Of a stretch of 64,000 nucleotides of DNA, positions 28,601 to 49,800 are shown piece after piece. The stretch lies in assembly GCF_901709675.1 (NCBI RefSeq), contig NC_051092.1, positions 8,202,491 through 8,266,490 of the forward strand. The letters are read 5' to 3'. The DNA is from Syngnathus acus. Taxonomy: Eukaryota; Chordata; Actinopteri; Syngnathiformes; Syngnathidae. Within the stretch, counting starts at the first letter, position 1; each line of letters starts with the position of its first letter. The notes under the pieces were generated by a model. It had not been told where the DNA came from. It was given only the letters and a program-made list of their open reading frames with translations, and did no database searches. The position numbers and the translations under genes were made by a program.

Positions 28601-30603
28601 CCAACTGTCCATTTTTATTTGTTTAGAATGTTTTGTTGAATTTTTTATTGTATTTATTTTTTGCCTGTCTAGTCTTCTTTGCGCACAGCTGGAAACCAAA
28701 TAAATAATAGAAAAGTACTTTATCTTAGTCATAAGCAACCACCTCGTCCGAAATGTATGAACACAAACAATACTCAGCTGTTAAACATCCATCCATGCAT
28801 CCATATTAATTCTGTGTATCCATTTCAAGGCCATGGAGTGGTTGAGCCTACCCCAGTCGGCTTTGAGCCAAAGACAGACTACCCCTTGAACTGGCCACCA
28901 GTTGTAGAGCACATAAAGACAACCATTCGCACTCACAATCAGACCTACAGACAATTTGGAGCAGTCAATTGGCCTACCGTGCTGGTTATTAGAATGTAGG
29001 AGGAAACCACAGCAGTAAGAACATTGATCCGTTAACATTTTGAATACGGTAATTTCTTGACTATAAGTCGCTACCTTTCTTCCATGTTTTAAACTCTGTA
29101 AATGTAACATTGTTATTTAATGGATTTTTGCGAAAGGGCTTTATGTCACCTATAGGTTAACAGATACTCTTTTCAAATGTGACCAATGAAATTACCAAAC
29201 AACATCACAGTTGACCAATAAAACTGTCCGGGTCCATGCTCATACTGAATATAGTTTCAGTGCCGGCTATAATATTTGTCCATACCAATGTCAAGTCTTG
29301 AAATCTTCTCCAAAAAGAAAACAAAGAACATTTTTTGCACATATTCTTGGTTAGAGATAATCACATTCTTTCGTGTATTGTGCTTTCTCCAAGGTTACTC
29401 CACTCCATTCTGTCACGCTTTGGTATAAAACCCTGGCCACAATAATGTTTGTTTTGTTTGCCAGATGCCTCATCTTCTTCTCTGGCTCATGTCAGTTTCA
29501 TTTCCTCATTTTAGCAAGACACAAGCTGATGGTTTTCATTTGTCTCTAAGCCTGCTATTTAAAACAGACTGTTCTTGTTGTTTTTGAACACCACAATCGT
29601 GTTTCCGATTTAAAACATGTTTTGTATTATGGTTCATTAGGTAGTCATTCAATAACATTTGGTTGTTCTGAAGCAATATTCTATCTTTAGTTATTCAGTC
29701 TTCACCCATATTGTTTATGATTTTGATTACGTTTTTACATGTTTATTATTTCATTTATTGTTTTAATTAGGTGACTACTGTGTACTTTGTGACACACCTC
29801 CAATACCACTGTCTGATAAATTGATTTCTCGTGTAAAATCCAATGGTCTAAAAACGGCTAACGTATGCTTCGTAGGCACTGGCCCAGAAGGCTCGAGACG
29901 GAAAATTGTTACCTGAAGAGTACCAGGGAGGTTCTTTCAGGTAAAACAAAGACATACGTGTTCCAATGTTTTTCTTCTACTTGTCATCATATGAGAAACT
30001 CTCGAGTTTGAACCAAATATTGCATTGGAAGACATGGGCCATCATCTCATCATTTGCAGAAAATTTGGAGAGGACTGCCCCGCATGGTGTCCGAATTCAT
30101 GGTGTCATTTGCTCATAAAAGGGGTTTCTATGTCAGCCGGGAGCAATGGATACCTATGGAGATGCATCTTGTGATTTGCATGCATCCTCGGGCCAATACT
30201 CTCATTAAGGCCGGTGGAGTTGTGAACGTCATAGCGCTTTTGGGAAAGCCAATTCGTGAAGAAAACAAGTCAATAAAAAATTCAGCTTTTTTTTTTACGT
30301 GTGTATTAACTGTGTTTCGTATTTCTCCCTATCCACAATTTCCTCAGTATTTCCAACCTGGGGATGTTTGGCATTACTGGCTTCAGCGCTGTGATCAACC
30401 CTCCACAGGCTTGCATCCTGGCCATCGGAACCTCCAGGGCTGAATTAAGATTGTGTGAGGAAAACCATACCGTGCGTACCCAACAACTGATGAGCGTCAC
30501 GTTGTCAAGTGACGGGCGGCTTGTGGATGACGAACTTGCGTCCCGATTTCTTGAAAGATTCCGTGCCAACCTAGAGGAACCGCAGCGCATGGCTTTAGCC
30601 TGA
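16689..30603 (+). CDS. pdhx: Pyruvate dehydrogenase complex component X (E3-binding protein)
   Basis: Eleven exons: 16689-16824, 20010-20093, 21335-21435, 23636-23820, 24670-24768, 25303-25465, 26105-26252, 27556-27614, 28188-28346, 29876-29940 and 30348-30603. Joined they give 484 aa (human about 501). Order: Arg-rich mitochondrial presequence; lipoyl domain about 50-125 with lipoyl-Lys K90 in ETDKAVV; Pro/Ala linker; peripheral-subunit-binding domain about 170-207 ([21 protein letters not shown]), which docks dihydrolipoamide dehydrogenase; Pro-rich linker; E2-like core from 257. The catalytic DHR motif of DLAT is replaced by [10 protein letters not shown] (His to Gly at 456), so the core is structural. 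It acts in the mitochondrial matrix. Start chosen as MAASLRLG by similarity to human MAASWRLG; an in-frame ATG exists at 16647. Confidence 0.97.
17552..17881 (+). mobile_element. Non-autonomous hAT-like element, intact ends, copy 1
   Basis: A 330-bp element in pdhx intron 1. The left end CAGGGGTGTCAAACTCA and the right end TCAGTTTGACACCTGTG are imperfect inverted repeats (14 of 17 match). It is flanked by CTGTACAT and CTGTACAA, an 8-bp target duplication with one mismatch, as expected for hAT transposition. It has no transposase. A more decayed relative lies at 61600-61932. Confidence 0.85.
18261..18378 (+). repeat. Dispersed repeat family Z, copy 1
   Basis: In pdhx intron 1. It shares the ordered blocks ATTGAATAGAA, ATGTACAACAAAG, AGGTTTAAAATA, TTATTCA, AAATAGT and CTTAATGC with 39804-39917 in the same orientation. 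No coding content or ends were defined; it is probably a piece of a transposon. Confidence 0.65.
20010..20093 (+). CDS. pdhx: pdhx exon 2: start of lipoyl domain
   Basis: Encodes [21 protein letters not shown], the conserved N-terminal half of an E2/E3BP lipoyl domain. The acceptor is GGTAG|G and the donor G|GTAAAA; the phase is 1 on both sides. Confidence 0.97.
21155..21234 (-). mobile_element. MITE end related to 29044 and 59181
   Basis: In pdhx intron 2. It ends at GGCTTATAGTCCGGAAAATACGGTA, the terminal repeat type also seen at 29044 and 59181. Read in reverse, the interior shares GCTTTGAACCCTGCG and ATGGATTTTTG-like blocks with the 29044 copy. The other end was not located. Confidence 0.6.
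21335..21435 (+). CDS. pdhx: pdhx exon 3: lipoyl-lysine exon
   Basis: Encodes [22 protein letters not shown] through AKIL. K90 in the ETDKA motif is the expected lipoylation site. The exon ends in phase 0 at CTG|GTGAGA and continues at 23636 with [11 protein letters not shown]. Confidence 0.97.
22758..22990 (-). pseudogene. Tc1-like transposase fragment
   Basis: In pdhx intron 3. The minus strand encodes a decayed internal piece of Tc1/mariner transposase: [12 protein letters not shown], followed after a deletion by AASGTGSL and a block equivalent to the IDDVT and MNSEVY region. The catalytic Asp residues and the DPKHTA block are not retained in frame. Flanking DNA may belong to the same element, but no terminal repeats were found. 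Confidence 0.75.
24670..24768 (+). CDS. pdhx: pdhx exon 5: E3-binding (PSBD) domain
   Basis: Encodes [18 protein letters not shown] through [10 protein letters not shown]. The LSPAAR and GPRG motifs define the peripheral-subunit-binding domain that anchors E3. The domain is completed by the EDAL at the start of the next exon (25303). Confidence 0.96.
27822..28018 (+). repeat. SINE-like dispersed repeat, copy C
   Basis: In pdhx intron 8. Shares ACATGCATGGTAGG, CCAATTGGCTGGCAACCAGTT and TTTAGGCTCCAGCACGCC with copy B, and ends in AGATGGATGGG. The tRNA-like head is missing, so it is 5'-truncated. Confidence 0.75.
28388..28510 (+). repeat. LINE-tail-like repeat, second copy
   Basis: In pdhx intron 9. 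Shares TGTGGCGGAC and AGGCCTCTCACCAGCAGGCC with 11540-11835 in ehf intron 5. It lacks the ATCA/ATCT tail. Confidence 0.5.
28787..29003 (-). repeat. SINE-like dispersed repeat, copy D
   Basis: In pdhx intron 9. Begins at CATCCATCCATGCATCC and carries GTTGAGCCTACCCC, ACTGGCCACCAGTTG and TTTGGAGCAGTCAATTGGCC, the complement of the copy B core. It is strongly diverged. Confidence 0.65.
29044..29160 (+). mobile_element. MITE left-end fragment
   Basis: In pdhx intron 9. Starts TACGGTAATTTCTTGACTAT, followed by AAGTCGC, and an interior ATTTAATGGATTTTTG block like the reverse complement of the 21155-21234 fragment. No right end was found. Confidence 0.5.
30348..30603 (+). CDS. pdhx: pdhx exon 11: C-terminal core with degenerate active site
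   Basis: Encodes [20 protein letters not shown], then ACILAIG and the [16 protein letters not shown] segment. The DLAT equivalent is DHRVVDG. The catalytic His is Gly here and Ser in human PDHX. This confirms component X rather than DLAT. TGA at 30601. Confidence 0.97.
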
Positions 30604-30999
30604 TGAAATATGCAGAAGGATAATTAAAGATAAAACAGACACACTTGCGTGACAAAGTCTGCCCTCTGCCTCATTAATCTGTACCAAGTGTTAGTATAAT
30701 AGGTGCAAGGTCTCCTTTGTTGACATTGGCAGTCACCGGGCTTTGCGATGAAAGAATCAAATTGAGCTTCTGTTGGTGATTGAGGGATATTTCAAACTGT
30801 TAATTTGCATACACCCACGCGCACACACACACACACACACATTTGTCAGTTCTAATTGTCTGTACACTGTCACAATCTGTAGATGTACCATAACTGTAAA
30901 CATTTTATTTTGGTTTAAACATGTTTGTAATATTTATTTCATCTACTTGCGACGTTTCCTGTAATGTTCAGATTTTGATAATTTATTGTTAAGAAAACA

Positions 31000-31100
31000 A
31001 ATAAAAAACATTATAATTTATCAGGTTAACTAATTCCAAAGTCCCTCATGCCAACACATAGAAATCAGTTTTAAGTGAGATGCTATAACGTGCAAATAAA
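31000..31100 (+). promoter_or_regulatory. pdhx: pdhx poly(A) signals
   Basis: Two AATAAA hexamers, at 31000-31005 and 31095-31100, lie about 400-500 bases after the pdhx stop. A (CA)n-type tract is at about 30820-30840 within the likely 3' UTR. Confidence 0.55.
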
Positions 31101-34100
31101 AACTCTGTTGCTTAACTGTTAATGTATTTTGGGGACTCCTGTCTTTCCAGTCCACCATGTCAGTTTAGTACACACTAACAACAAAATCACTGATGTGTGT
31201 GTTTTAATTAGAATACAAAGAGAATGGGTCAAGGAGAATAATTTCATAGAAGCCAATTAGGATAATTTTCCATGCAAGCATACTGGTCACCCAACACCAG
31301 CAGATGTTTATAGTTGCCCCAAGTGCACCAAACAGCTGTTAGGTACAGATCTGCATCCGGGTTACGCTTATTTGATTACATATCAAATTAGGCAACGCTG
31401 TAATATCAGATTGAGCCTTATTCTGGTTGCCAGTTTGATAAGAAAAAAGACTGAATGATATTTAGATCACTGCTCTTGATAAAATCACACTTTGATGGCT
31501 ACCATTGTGCCCTGGATGCCCAAGACTTCATCCCCCTGCATGAACATGTTGTGTTTGTTTATTGTGGTCGTCAGAATACACAAATAGAAAACAAGGTAAA
31601 CACTAGGGAATTGAGTCACAAACACGGAATAGCATAATTAGTGATACACGATTTGATTAAATCTGACCAAACCAAATTAGTTTTCATCAAATGCAGCAAA
31701 GGTATTGTCTGTTCCCAAGGCAACAAATTACCTGCCCCAAGCCAACAATGAACGGCATTTTTCTTCTGCATGAATGGTGTATTTTTCATCAGTTTCACTT
31801 CCTTCTTTAGAATGAGTTATTCCTTGGTGAGCGAACTATATTGAACTATAATCCAGCACTCTCGTGCTCCACATGTCGCCAGCTCCTAGGGAAGGATGCC
31901 AATTGACATGATTCCAGAGATCAAGTCAAATGCTGAGACTAACACAAATGTGGGCAATTGCAAAAAGTACATTTCTGTAAAAGTTGAAGAACTTACACTT
32001 CGATGAAGTTCTTAATGTATGTTATTATTTTTGTTGCGTATCATATTGCATTATAGTGAGAGATTTTGCAAATTTATTTGGCTAAATTAAGTCCAAGATA
32101 GACAATGCACTTCTAGACAGCTGCAAGAATTGTTTTTTCATTTGTACATTATGACACGATACTGTAAACTAATTTAGAAAATCATCCAGAAACATGAAGC
32201 CATAGCCTGTAGCTACTACCAGCAACTAACAACAGTCTCATGTCCTACACAATGAATAATGAGACATTTGTATTGAGACAAGGCCTCTTTGTGTGTAAAC
32301 TTTACACATTTTTCCTTTTTAAAATGAATATCACTGAATTTGAGAATTCGGACTTTTTGTGTTGCAGAAGATCAGGATTAAAACATATCAAAGAGAAATA
32401 CCACCAGATTTGTTCTGGATGATATTTTTTGGTGAAGGTTGCAAAGATCTTGTCGGGCTCAGTGAGCAGTCTAGGTCACACTCACGGTCACACAGCAGGG
32501 ATCAGTGTGGAAGCAGTTGCTTTGGCAGCAATAATACCAAATGTGTGTGGACAATATTGGAGATGTTTCAACTCAATTACCAAATGCAGGGTGATCTCAA
32601 TGACATATCTTGACTGCCCATTAACTGACTGGCAAGAAAGATCCAATTTAAGGGCTGTTTGAAAAATATTTTTAAATGATAAAGCGTAAATGTGTTTACA
32701 TTTGTGCACGTTGCACTGCATTATACTGAGACCTTTGTTCGAAAAATATTTTTAAATGATAAGGCTCAAAATGACAGATGTAAATGTGCTTACATTGGTG
32801 TATGTTGCACTGCATTATACTGAGACCTTAGTATAAATGTTTCACCCAGTGTATTCCCACTCTGACGCGGCCTTGTAACTGATCACACTGCCCCAGGATT
32901 GGTGGGAAGCTTTTCTTCATCTGCGTGATCCCACGAGCAATGTTTGCTCAACCATTGTTGACAGGATTTCCTCCGCTTAGCCCTTTTCCCCCCTCACAAA
33001 CAGCACACCTTTTTTTTGTCATGACAATGCATCGGTTTCATTGCACGTGTGCACGTATTGTAATGTTGTTTCACGTATGAATGAACAAATTAATTTCAAA
33101 TGATCAATGTTTATACGGCCTGCGCTGATTCAGAGTGACTAAAATTGAGGGCAAGGGGGTCTATGACGCAGGGCATTCCTGTTGACTGTACAGTGTTCAA
33201 ACATGGTGGCTCTCCGGTCCTAGCAGCCAAACCCGGGCAGGGCTCTTGGTTTGTTGTCATTGCTTAAAGCCTAGTCTCAGTCTATCTGGTCATGCTCAGC
33301 ATTAAACTTTAAGGATACTCTTAAACCAAGCTAAATTTTAACCATGAAGTAATAATGGGTTTCATGTTTTGCTCAACACCGAAAACTGTTGCTCACTAAA
33401 AACTTTGCTGACCATGGTATTGTGATGACTGAAATGTAGATCATATTCCAGAGGACTCTGGAACTCTGTGCAATGAAGCAATTTGAAAAAAAAAAAAAAA
33501 ACACTCTACTTTTCACAATTTAGGTCACTGTCGGCTACTTCTGGTAGGCAAAGCCAAGTGAGGCAAGTTGAGCAGCACAATCTCATCATTGTTTTATCAC
33601 ATGACACGACTGCCCGTCGTACATGTATACAGTACATGCCTTGAAAACATTTTCAACTTTTGCCACCTCCCAACCTCTCTGTTTTATTTATTACTTTTTA
33701 AATTGAGAATTTACCAACTAAAAGTAACTTGTAATTGTGCAGTGGAATGGAAATGATACATGATTTTGAAAAAATATTAGGCAATTGAAAATCTGAAAAC
33801 TGAGGCGCATGTGCATTTGTATTCTGCCCCCTGCATCAAAATTTTGCAGAGCCCCCTTTCGCTGCAATATATGCAAATCCACAAGTGGCAAACTGCGAAT
33901 ATTTTTTTCGGGATGGTTTTGTAATGATATGCAGGGCAAACATAGTATCTCATTAAGATTTAACATTTCTGAGTGAGTTTTATGCAATTATCTCCCATTT
34001 GAAGACATGCACAATGCTTAGCTTGAGATGCTTGATTATTCACATATTGGACAGTACACCATTTTTGGAAACGTACACTGCAATAGCTTAAAAGAAATGT

Positions 34101-36904
34101 AATACAGGTTTAATTTGGTTCTGCCTTGTGTTTTACAATATGGTGTACCTATTATTACTGTTTGGTGGTCCTACATGATGGATTTGTTGGTGGTTCCCTT
34201 GTACATTGGCATACATGTCCTTGTTTGCTGACAAATGTATGTTTTCTGCTGTTGGTTTATCGCAATGGTATATAATGAAATCCCCCTCAACTTCGGATTG
34301 AACATGGGAGCAAACAAACCTTTATCATATCCTTTTCCCAATTGCTAATATTGTCGACAAACATTCAGCTTTGATGATCTCATTTCACTGCTTCACATCA
34401 TATTCATTAGTTTTGGGATTTTATAATGCTGTTGCATATAATCCAATATGTGCTTGTCACTTTGTGGTGATTTGGCTCACAGAAAGGAAAAAAAAACATG
34501 CTCCATAAAAGGAATCGCTGAAAAGGTTCTATTTGTTGGCTATCACAAATTTCTGACCGCAGCGACATCTGATGAGAGAGTATGTGTGGGTTCTCACTGA
34601 CTCGCCGTCATGGAAATGTTTTTCTTTGCTCTATTGGCTGAGTCAGCAGTCTGATGTTTAATTTAGGGCTCAGTCATTGCCCGTATACAGACAGTCACCT
34701 CAGCTACTGTGCTTTATTTTTCTGCTGCTATGACATCATGTAGCAAAAAAAGTGATTCGATTACTAAATGAACTGGAATACTTCAGCATTTACATTCTTC
34801 ATAGTCATTCCACACCACATGGACCTGGTTTTTCTGAGTCATCATTTACGTGAAGAGAGACCATTGAATGTTAGTGTTCGAGTTGCACTCAGTTTAAAAT
34901 GATTTGCCTTGCCTGGATAGTGATTGAGCATTCTACGGTCTACAGTAGAGGTCACTGGTATGTGCTTTTAAAAGGTGACCTTGTGTATTCTCAGCTGTTT
35001 TAAAGCCAGTGTCACTCACTGATCTTCTAGTCATCATCTCTTATTTTTGAGTCATTGATTTTCCAGTGAGAGAAACTAGGACAGACGTTGTTCTGGCAGA
35101 GAAACCAACTTTGCCTGGACAATCATTAGCTTAAAAATCCCTCTTCATATTTCTTTCACAGAGACAATCGTATATGTACAGTTGGTTAACTGAAGAAAGA
35201 GGAAACTCCAAACCAACGTTAGTGTTGCAATCACGCTTTGGTTGTTTGTATCTCACCATAGTAACTGCTTCTTACGAAATGGCTGTGACTGTATGATGAT
35301 TCGTTGACCGTTATCTCCCCAGAATTGTGAAGTCGATTTAAATTAAGTCAGCAACTACGTTCTCTAACTCTTTTTTTCTCCGTTGGTCTTCTTTTGTGTT
35401 ATCAAGTAAAATGTTTTAGCCCAAAATGGATGTTGGGAAATGTTGGAGTAAATGTATATAGATGCATATTGTTCTCGGGTTAATTTCTTGCCAAGTGGGC
35501 CTAACCCTGTGGTTCTTTCTGGGAGTTTTCAGTTATTTGACACTTCCTGTGCTTTATTAACTTTGAGATTTGTCTCAAACTTTCATTCATAATTGTACTT
35601 CCTGAATAATAATTTACAGGTTGATCTTGAATACATGGCAGCATTTCACATTTTAATTAAAGGTAATACATTGGTAACGTTTGTCTCTATTTTTGAGGCA
35701 ATATGTTTCTACTTCACTGAAAGCACAGTTGTGTGTGGATCCATCCCATGGTGAGTCACTGACAAGTCATCGTTCACGCTGAGGCATTAGACATCCTTTT
35801 ATGCTGGTTGATATGGAAGTCACCGAATTACAAGCTCAAAGCAGTCATGCTTTGTCACCACGTGTGTAAAATATTCCACAATGGGTGTGTTGTTCAGAAC
35901 CGCTGAATCCATTGGTTGTTTTGGACAGTACTGCAGTTACAGTAATACATTTGTGAATTGCATTCCTCATAATGTCTCACATTAAGATCAAGCCAGCTAA
36001 AAATACATCTTATAGGGAAACGTTGGAACAGCAACTGGAACTGAAAAATGAGATGTTGTCTTCATTTAGCAAAGTGAGAAGATTATTCTCTTCGTTATCG
36101 TATGGTAGCCATGAGATTTAAGCTATCCGGCAGTCATGACGGAACACACAGAGGTTGTCCTTACAAATTTAGAGATACCAAATTGATTGATTGAATACAT
36201 AATGTGTCTCAATATTTTGTGCATGTCCTTAGGTTGTATTCCAATTTTCTTCCATTTGTGTTTCTAACCTTAGTCTTTTTAAAATGATAAGTGTGTCTGT
36301 GAAATGGATGTGACCGGCTCCCATTTCTGTTACCAGATCACACTGAGATGCAGTGAAAGGGAGCAGAGACAAGAAAATTGGCTGAATTGAAAATGAAGTG
36401 AGGAGTGAACAAAAGACCAGATGGGCACACTGAAACTGCGGGTGTCTAAAATGAGGAAAGAGAAACACAGGGGAGGAGCGAGGAGGTAGACACGGAGCCA
36501 GATGAGAGGGAGAGATCACCTTCGCCTTTATCCATTTTCAAACTGTGGAGGAAGGCAAAGGAAGAGCGGTGGAAGGAGAGAGGTGGGGCAAGTGGGTGTG
36601 TGTTCACATGAGGCACTCTTCCTCTTCTTGTGTGGGTGCATACAGCTGCTGTGGTTCGCAGACACAGAAGAGAAAAGTTGGGCAAAGTCTAAGTGCTTTC
36701 CATCTGCCAACACACACACAGCAACTCCCTTTCACATAGGAAGATTCCATTTTGATTCCATCGCTTTCATACTCATTCACTCTCTTTTACGTACACACAC
36801 ACACGCTGGTCGTCCTGGTTGAGGGGGAACTGGACCGCTGGAGGCTTCGTACTCACCTTTACCTTCAGTCACTCTGCCAGCCATCCGGACAAGGCTTTCC
36901 CAGG
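31101..36904. other. Spacer between pdhx and cd44
   Basis: No exon was recognised. It contains one tandem duplication (32661-32830). The stretch 36450-36900 is GC-richer, with purine-rich (GGAGAGAGG) and ACACAC tracts. It probably holds the cd44 5' UTR and promoter; no TATA box was assigned. Confidence 0.5.
32661..32830 (+). repeat. Two-copy tandem duplication, about 80-90 bp
   Basis: Copy 1 (32661-32740) and copy 2 (32741-32830) both start GAAAAATATTTTTAAATGAT and both end GCACTGCATTATACTGAGAC. Copy 2 has an extra AAATGACAGATG-type insertion of about 10 bases. The unit is AT-rich and non-coding. Confidence 0.95.
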
Positions 36905-46189
<9,285 letters not shown>

Positions 46190-46885
46190 GGGAGTGGGCG
46201 GAGTCGATGAAAGGGAGGAGGTGGGCTGGTTGGGACGAAGGCGTTCGAAACTGCTTTGGTGGTCAGCACTGGATGGACAATGACTGGGTGTTAGTGCATA
46301 GAGGTGTGCGTGTGAGTGTGTGTACGTTATAGGTGGCAGTGTACTGCAGCAAGGATGCTGTTTTTTTCCCAATCCTCACGTGCAGCATATTGTTTGTCCA
46401 GTGCACCATATTAGTGAGGAGGGGGATGCCAAGCATGCATAAATGGGTGTGAGTGTAGTGTGCCAGTTTGTGTGCATATGTTGTGTGTTCATAACAAAGA
46501 GGATGGGCAGGGGAAAAAGCTAGGGAGGTGGGTTGGAATGTTTTGATCAATGATGACATTTATTAAAAAAAAAAATTAGAAACAAGCATAAAAACGCACA
46601 TCAGCCGAAACGGAGAATTGCCCAAACAATGACGACGAATTTAAAAAATCCTGTGTCGTATAAAATATGAGCAAACAATCGGTGACATCATTACATTGTT
46701 GTGGTTTAGTTGTTCATTTAGTTTTCCTCTGAACTAGTTAGTTTTTCAGTTTTTCAAGACAGCTGGAGACACCAGTTTTTGGATTTGTACCACTTTTGTT
46801 GGTCTGTATATATAACTTTTGAAAATGTTTTTTTTAACAATTTAGCTTGAAATGTCCTTGCTAAAGTAGCTTTGCATTCCTGTTG

Positions 46886-46891
46886 AATAAA
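46886..46891 (+). promoter_or_regulatory. cd44: Candidate cd44 poly(A) signal
   Basis: AATAAA about 700 bases after the cd44 stop, with a T-rich stretch just downstream. Confidence 0.65.
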
Positions 46892-49800
46892 AACAATGTG
46901 TCAATTTCATTTTTTGGATTTCTTTGATTGAGATTACAAGTTGATATCAAGATTAAAAAGACCATAAAAAGTATAATAGTGAAAAAAGTGATAGACTCGC
47001 TGTATTTTAAAAGAAAGGAAGCCAGGTTTCCATGGCAACAGGGCAGTAATGCCCTAATATGCTTGCACAGGAAATGAAAGAAAGCTTGATAGTGTCATTG
47101 AAAGAGATATACGTACAATTGTTCCATCGCGAGTCAACATGCAGGGCAACTTATTATTAAGGTGTGACGTCCATTTTTCTATATTCAATGGCGCTTGTCC
47201 TCATTTGGCTGAGCTGTGCTGGATTGGTATACAGTGTTTAATTGCTTACTCCGGCACATTGTATTTCATATTTACTTTTGTTTGTATAATGTATTTGAAG
47301 TGAAAGTAATGCACAATTGATTAGTCGATTGAATAAAAGTCTTGTATAATTGATGATGAAGCAATAGCATAAAATAAACAGTCAGTGTTAGTTATGAATC
47401 AACATTTATTAGTTATATTTGTATATGTACACCAAAGGTACAACACATTTAGATATGTAGAAACAGATATTTTTTTTATGTATACCACCATAAGGAAATG
47501 ATTCATATACTTTGTTTTCCCTTTTTCTCAATGTCACCCTCACATGAACTTTCTGCCTTTACATCAAAATAAAAGCAAACACTTGACAAAGCAGGGAATG
47601 CCCAGAAAAGTAAAGTTATTATAATTCCATGGATGTTACTTTCGAAAAAGACATGTTTCAGTAGAAAAGAGTGGAGATATATTTACTAGCAATATTGTTT
47701 CCTTTTTAGGTTTCAGCAAGTTCCAGGTGGGTTTTTGTGCATATTGTGCATTTGCGTAGAAAGTGAAAGAAGGCAAGCGGGTAAAGGCAGGTTTACTATG
47801 GGATTTGTAGGCGGTGGCGTGACAGTCTCACTATACGAGGTGTGGCACTTTAACAAAGAACCTGAAAGCAATCTATAGATACATGATATGTTACTATCAA
47901 AGCATCCGGTTTTACATGATGCCATACTGTATATGAGAAAAGGCCAGTCCTCGCCAGTAAACAGACACAATGATTCACCTGAGGAATGTTGCTCAAAATT
48001 GTGGAGTGATGTTTGCAAATGTGTTCAAATTATTCACTTAACTACTTGGCGCCATTTAATTCTTCACCCTAGCCTACGTACGGACAACATTTTCTTGTCT
48101 GCCTCTTTTCTCATAGTTTCCACCATATGAAGTTATGTTGGCCCCTTTTTAAAAACAACTCCTTCTCTTGCTTTCTCGTGTTCATGGCTTTCTTTTTTTC
48201 CCACCCTCTGCCCTCATAAAAATGTCGCTTGAGGATATTTACCATTGTCATGGGTCAGAACATTTATATATCTATTTATGTACAATGACAATGAATGAAC
48301 ACTGCTTATATTGTCATGGAACAAACATTCAAAAGGCTTACATTAGATACAAAAAAAGATATTTATACTGTATATTGTTGAGTGACAGATAAGTAAAGCA
48401 CCTAATTATTAGAGAATAAAAAAAAAGAATAAACAAGCAATTTAATACACAATTTCCTGCCTATCCATTTTGTCTAATCTAGCTCTACTCAGGACATAGA
48501 TGATATATCTTCTAGAGGATTACATTTAGAATGTAACAGCAATAAAACCTCCTACAAACCATTTCATCATTCCCCAAAGGGGGAAAAAAAGGATGAAAAC
48601 AAATTACGACACCAACAACAAAACACTGTTGACTATAATATATATACACAAAAGTGCAAGGAGGCACTTCAAATATCATGCTTTTAAGATAGTGGTGCAA
48701 AAAAGAAATCGTTTTCATTTCATTTTATTCATGCTTCTAAAATAATTTGAACATAAATGTGGTCCGACTCTCATCATGATCGTGATCATGGCCTCCTTAG
48801 CGGAGAAACTTTGTTCCTGAAAGTAACAAGACCAAAAGGTCAAAACGGAAGGACCTGTTAGGGCATCAGCATTGTGCTGTTCAGTATTTTGCCACTTTGA
48901 CGGTGTGTATGGACATCATTATACGCAAATGTGTATATGCATTGTGGCGTATGGAAGCCCACCACGATGGATTAATTGTGAGCGTGTAATTCAGGAACCC
49001 GACCGACTTAACCCAGTGGTTCAATATATACTATGTCGTTAGCTTGTGCTGCCTTTTTGATCAGTGCCACGCAGACTTCTTCAAGGGCGGGTTGTCATCA
49101 AGCATAAATGAAGTGAAACAAGACAGGAGAGAACAACACAATCCCAGAATTCTCACTCATACGGAATAAAGACACACACTCGTCCATTTGTCTTGCTGCT
49201 TGTCTGAGAGATCTAAATGACCTGATTTGGGTAAAAAGTGAATGAATGTGTGGCCAATGTTCTGTTGAGTGAAATCATGGATAAGGGCACTCAGCTGCAG
49301 CATTGAGGGTTTGTTGAAACAGTCTTGGGCTCTGGTGGCTAAAAATAAGGAATTGTTTGCCTTTGTCCATCTGGCAAAACAAGAATCTTCTGCGGCTCCT
49401 CAAAGATGAGTATAAATATCTATGCTTTGTCTCTGTTTGTGGATGTCAACAGTCCCATCTGACATCCATTGGCTGCACTTTCTCTCATCTGTCTGTGTTT
49501 CATCAAAACTAATCGGCCCTTTGCACAGGTACCTTATCCGCCAACTAACTGGAATGTACTTAAAAAACATTTGTGCCAAAAGCCTTTGCACATTGTCATA
49601 GTCAAGATTTGGATGTGCAATTAAGACGGCATTTCTCAAAGGGAATAGCTCAAGTGAAGAAGTAAACATTAGGATTCCTGCAAATGTCTTCTTTTGACAT
49701 TAAGGCCTGAGAATCTCCTGTTTTCTTTTGGACTTGGGGTAATGTATAATAATTATCAACGCGACGCTTAGTGGCAATTGAATTCGATGGTTCATTAGCT

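Noticed and set aside
30054-30443. 129-aa open frame overlapping pdhx exon 11
   Set aside because: Mostly intron sequence; in the exon part it is in the wrong frame relative to the conserved core domain.
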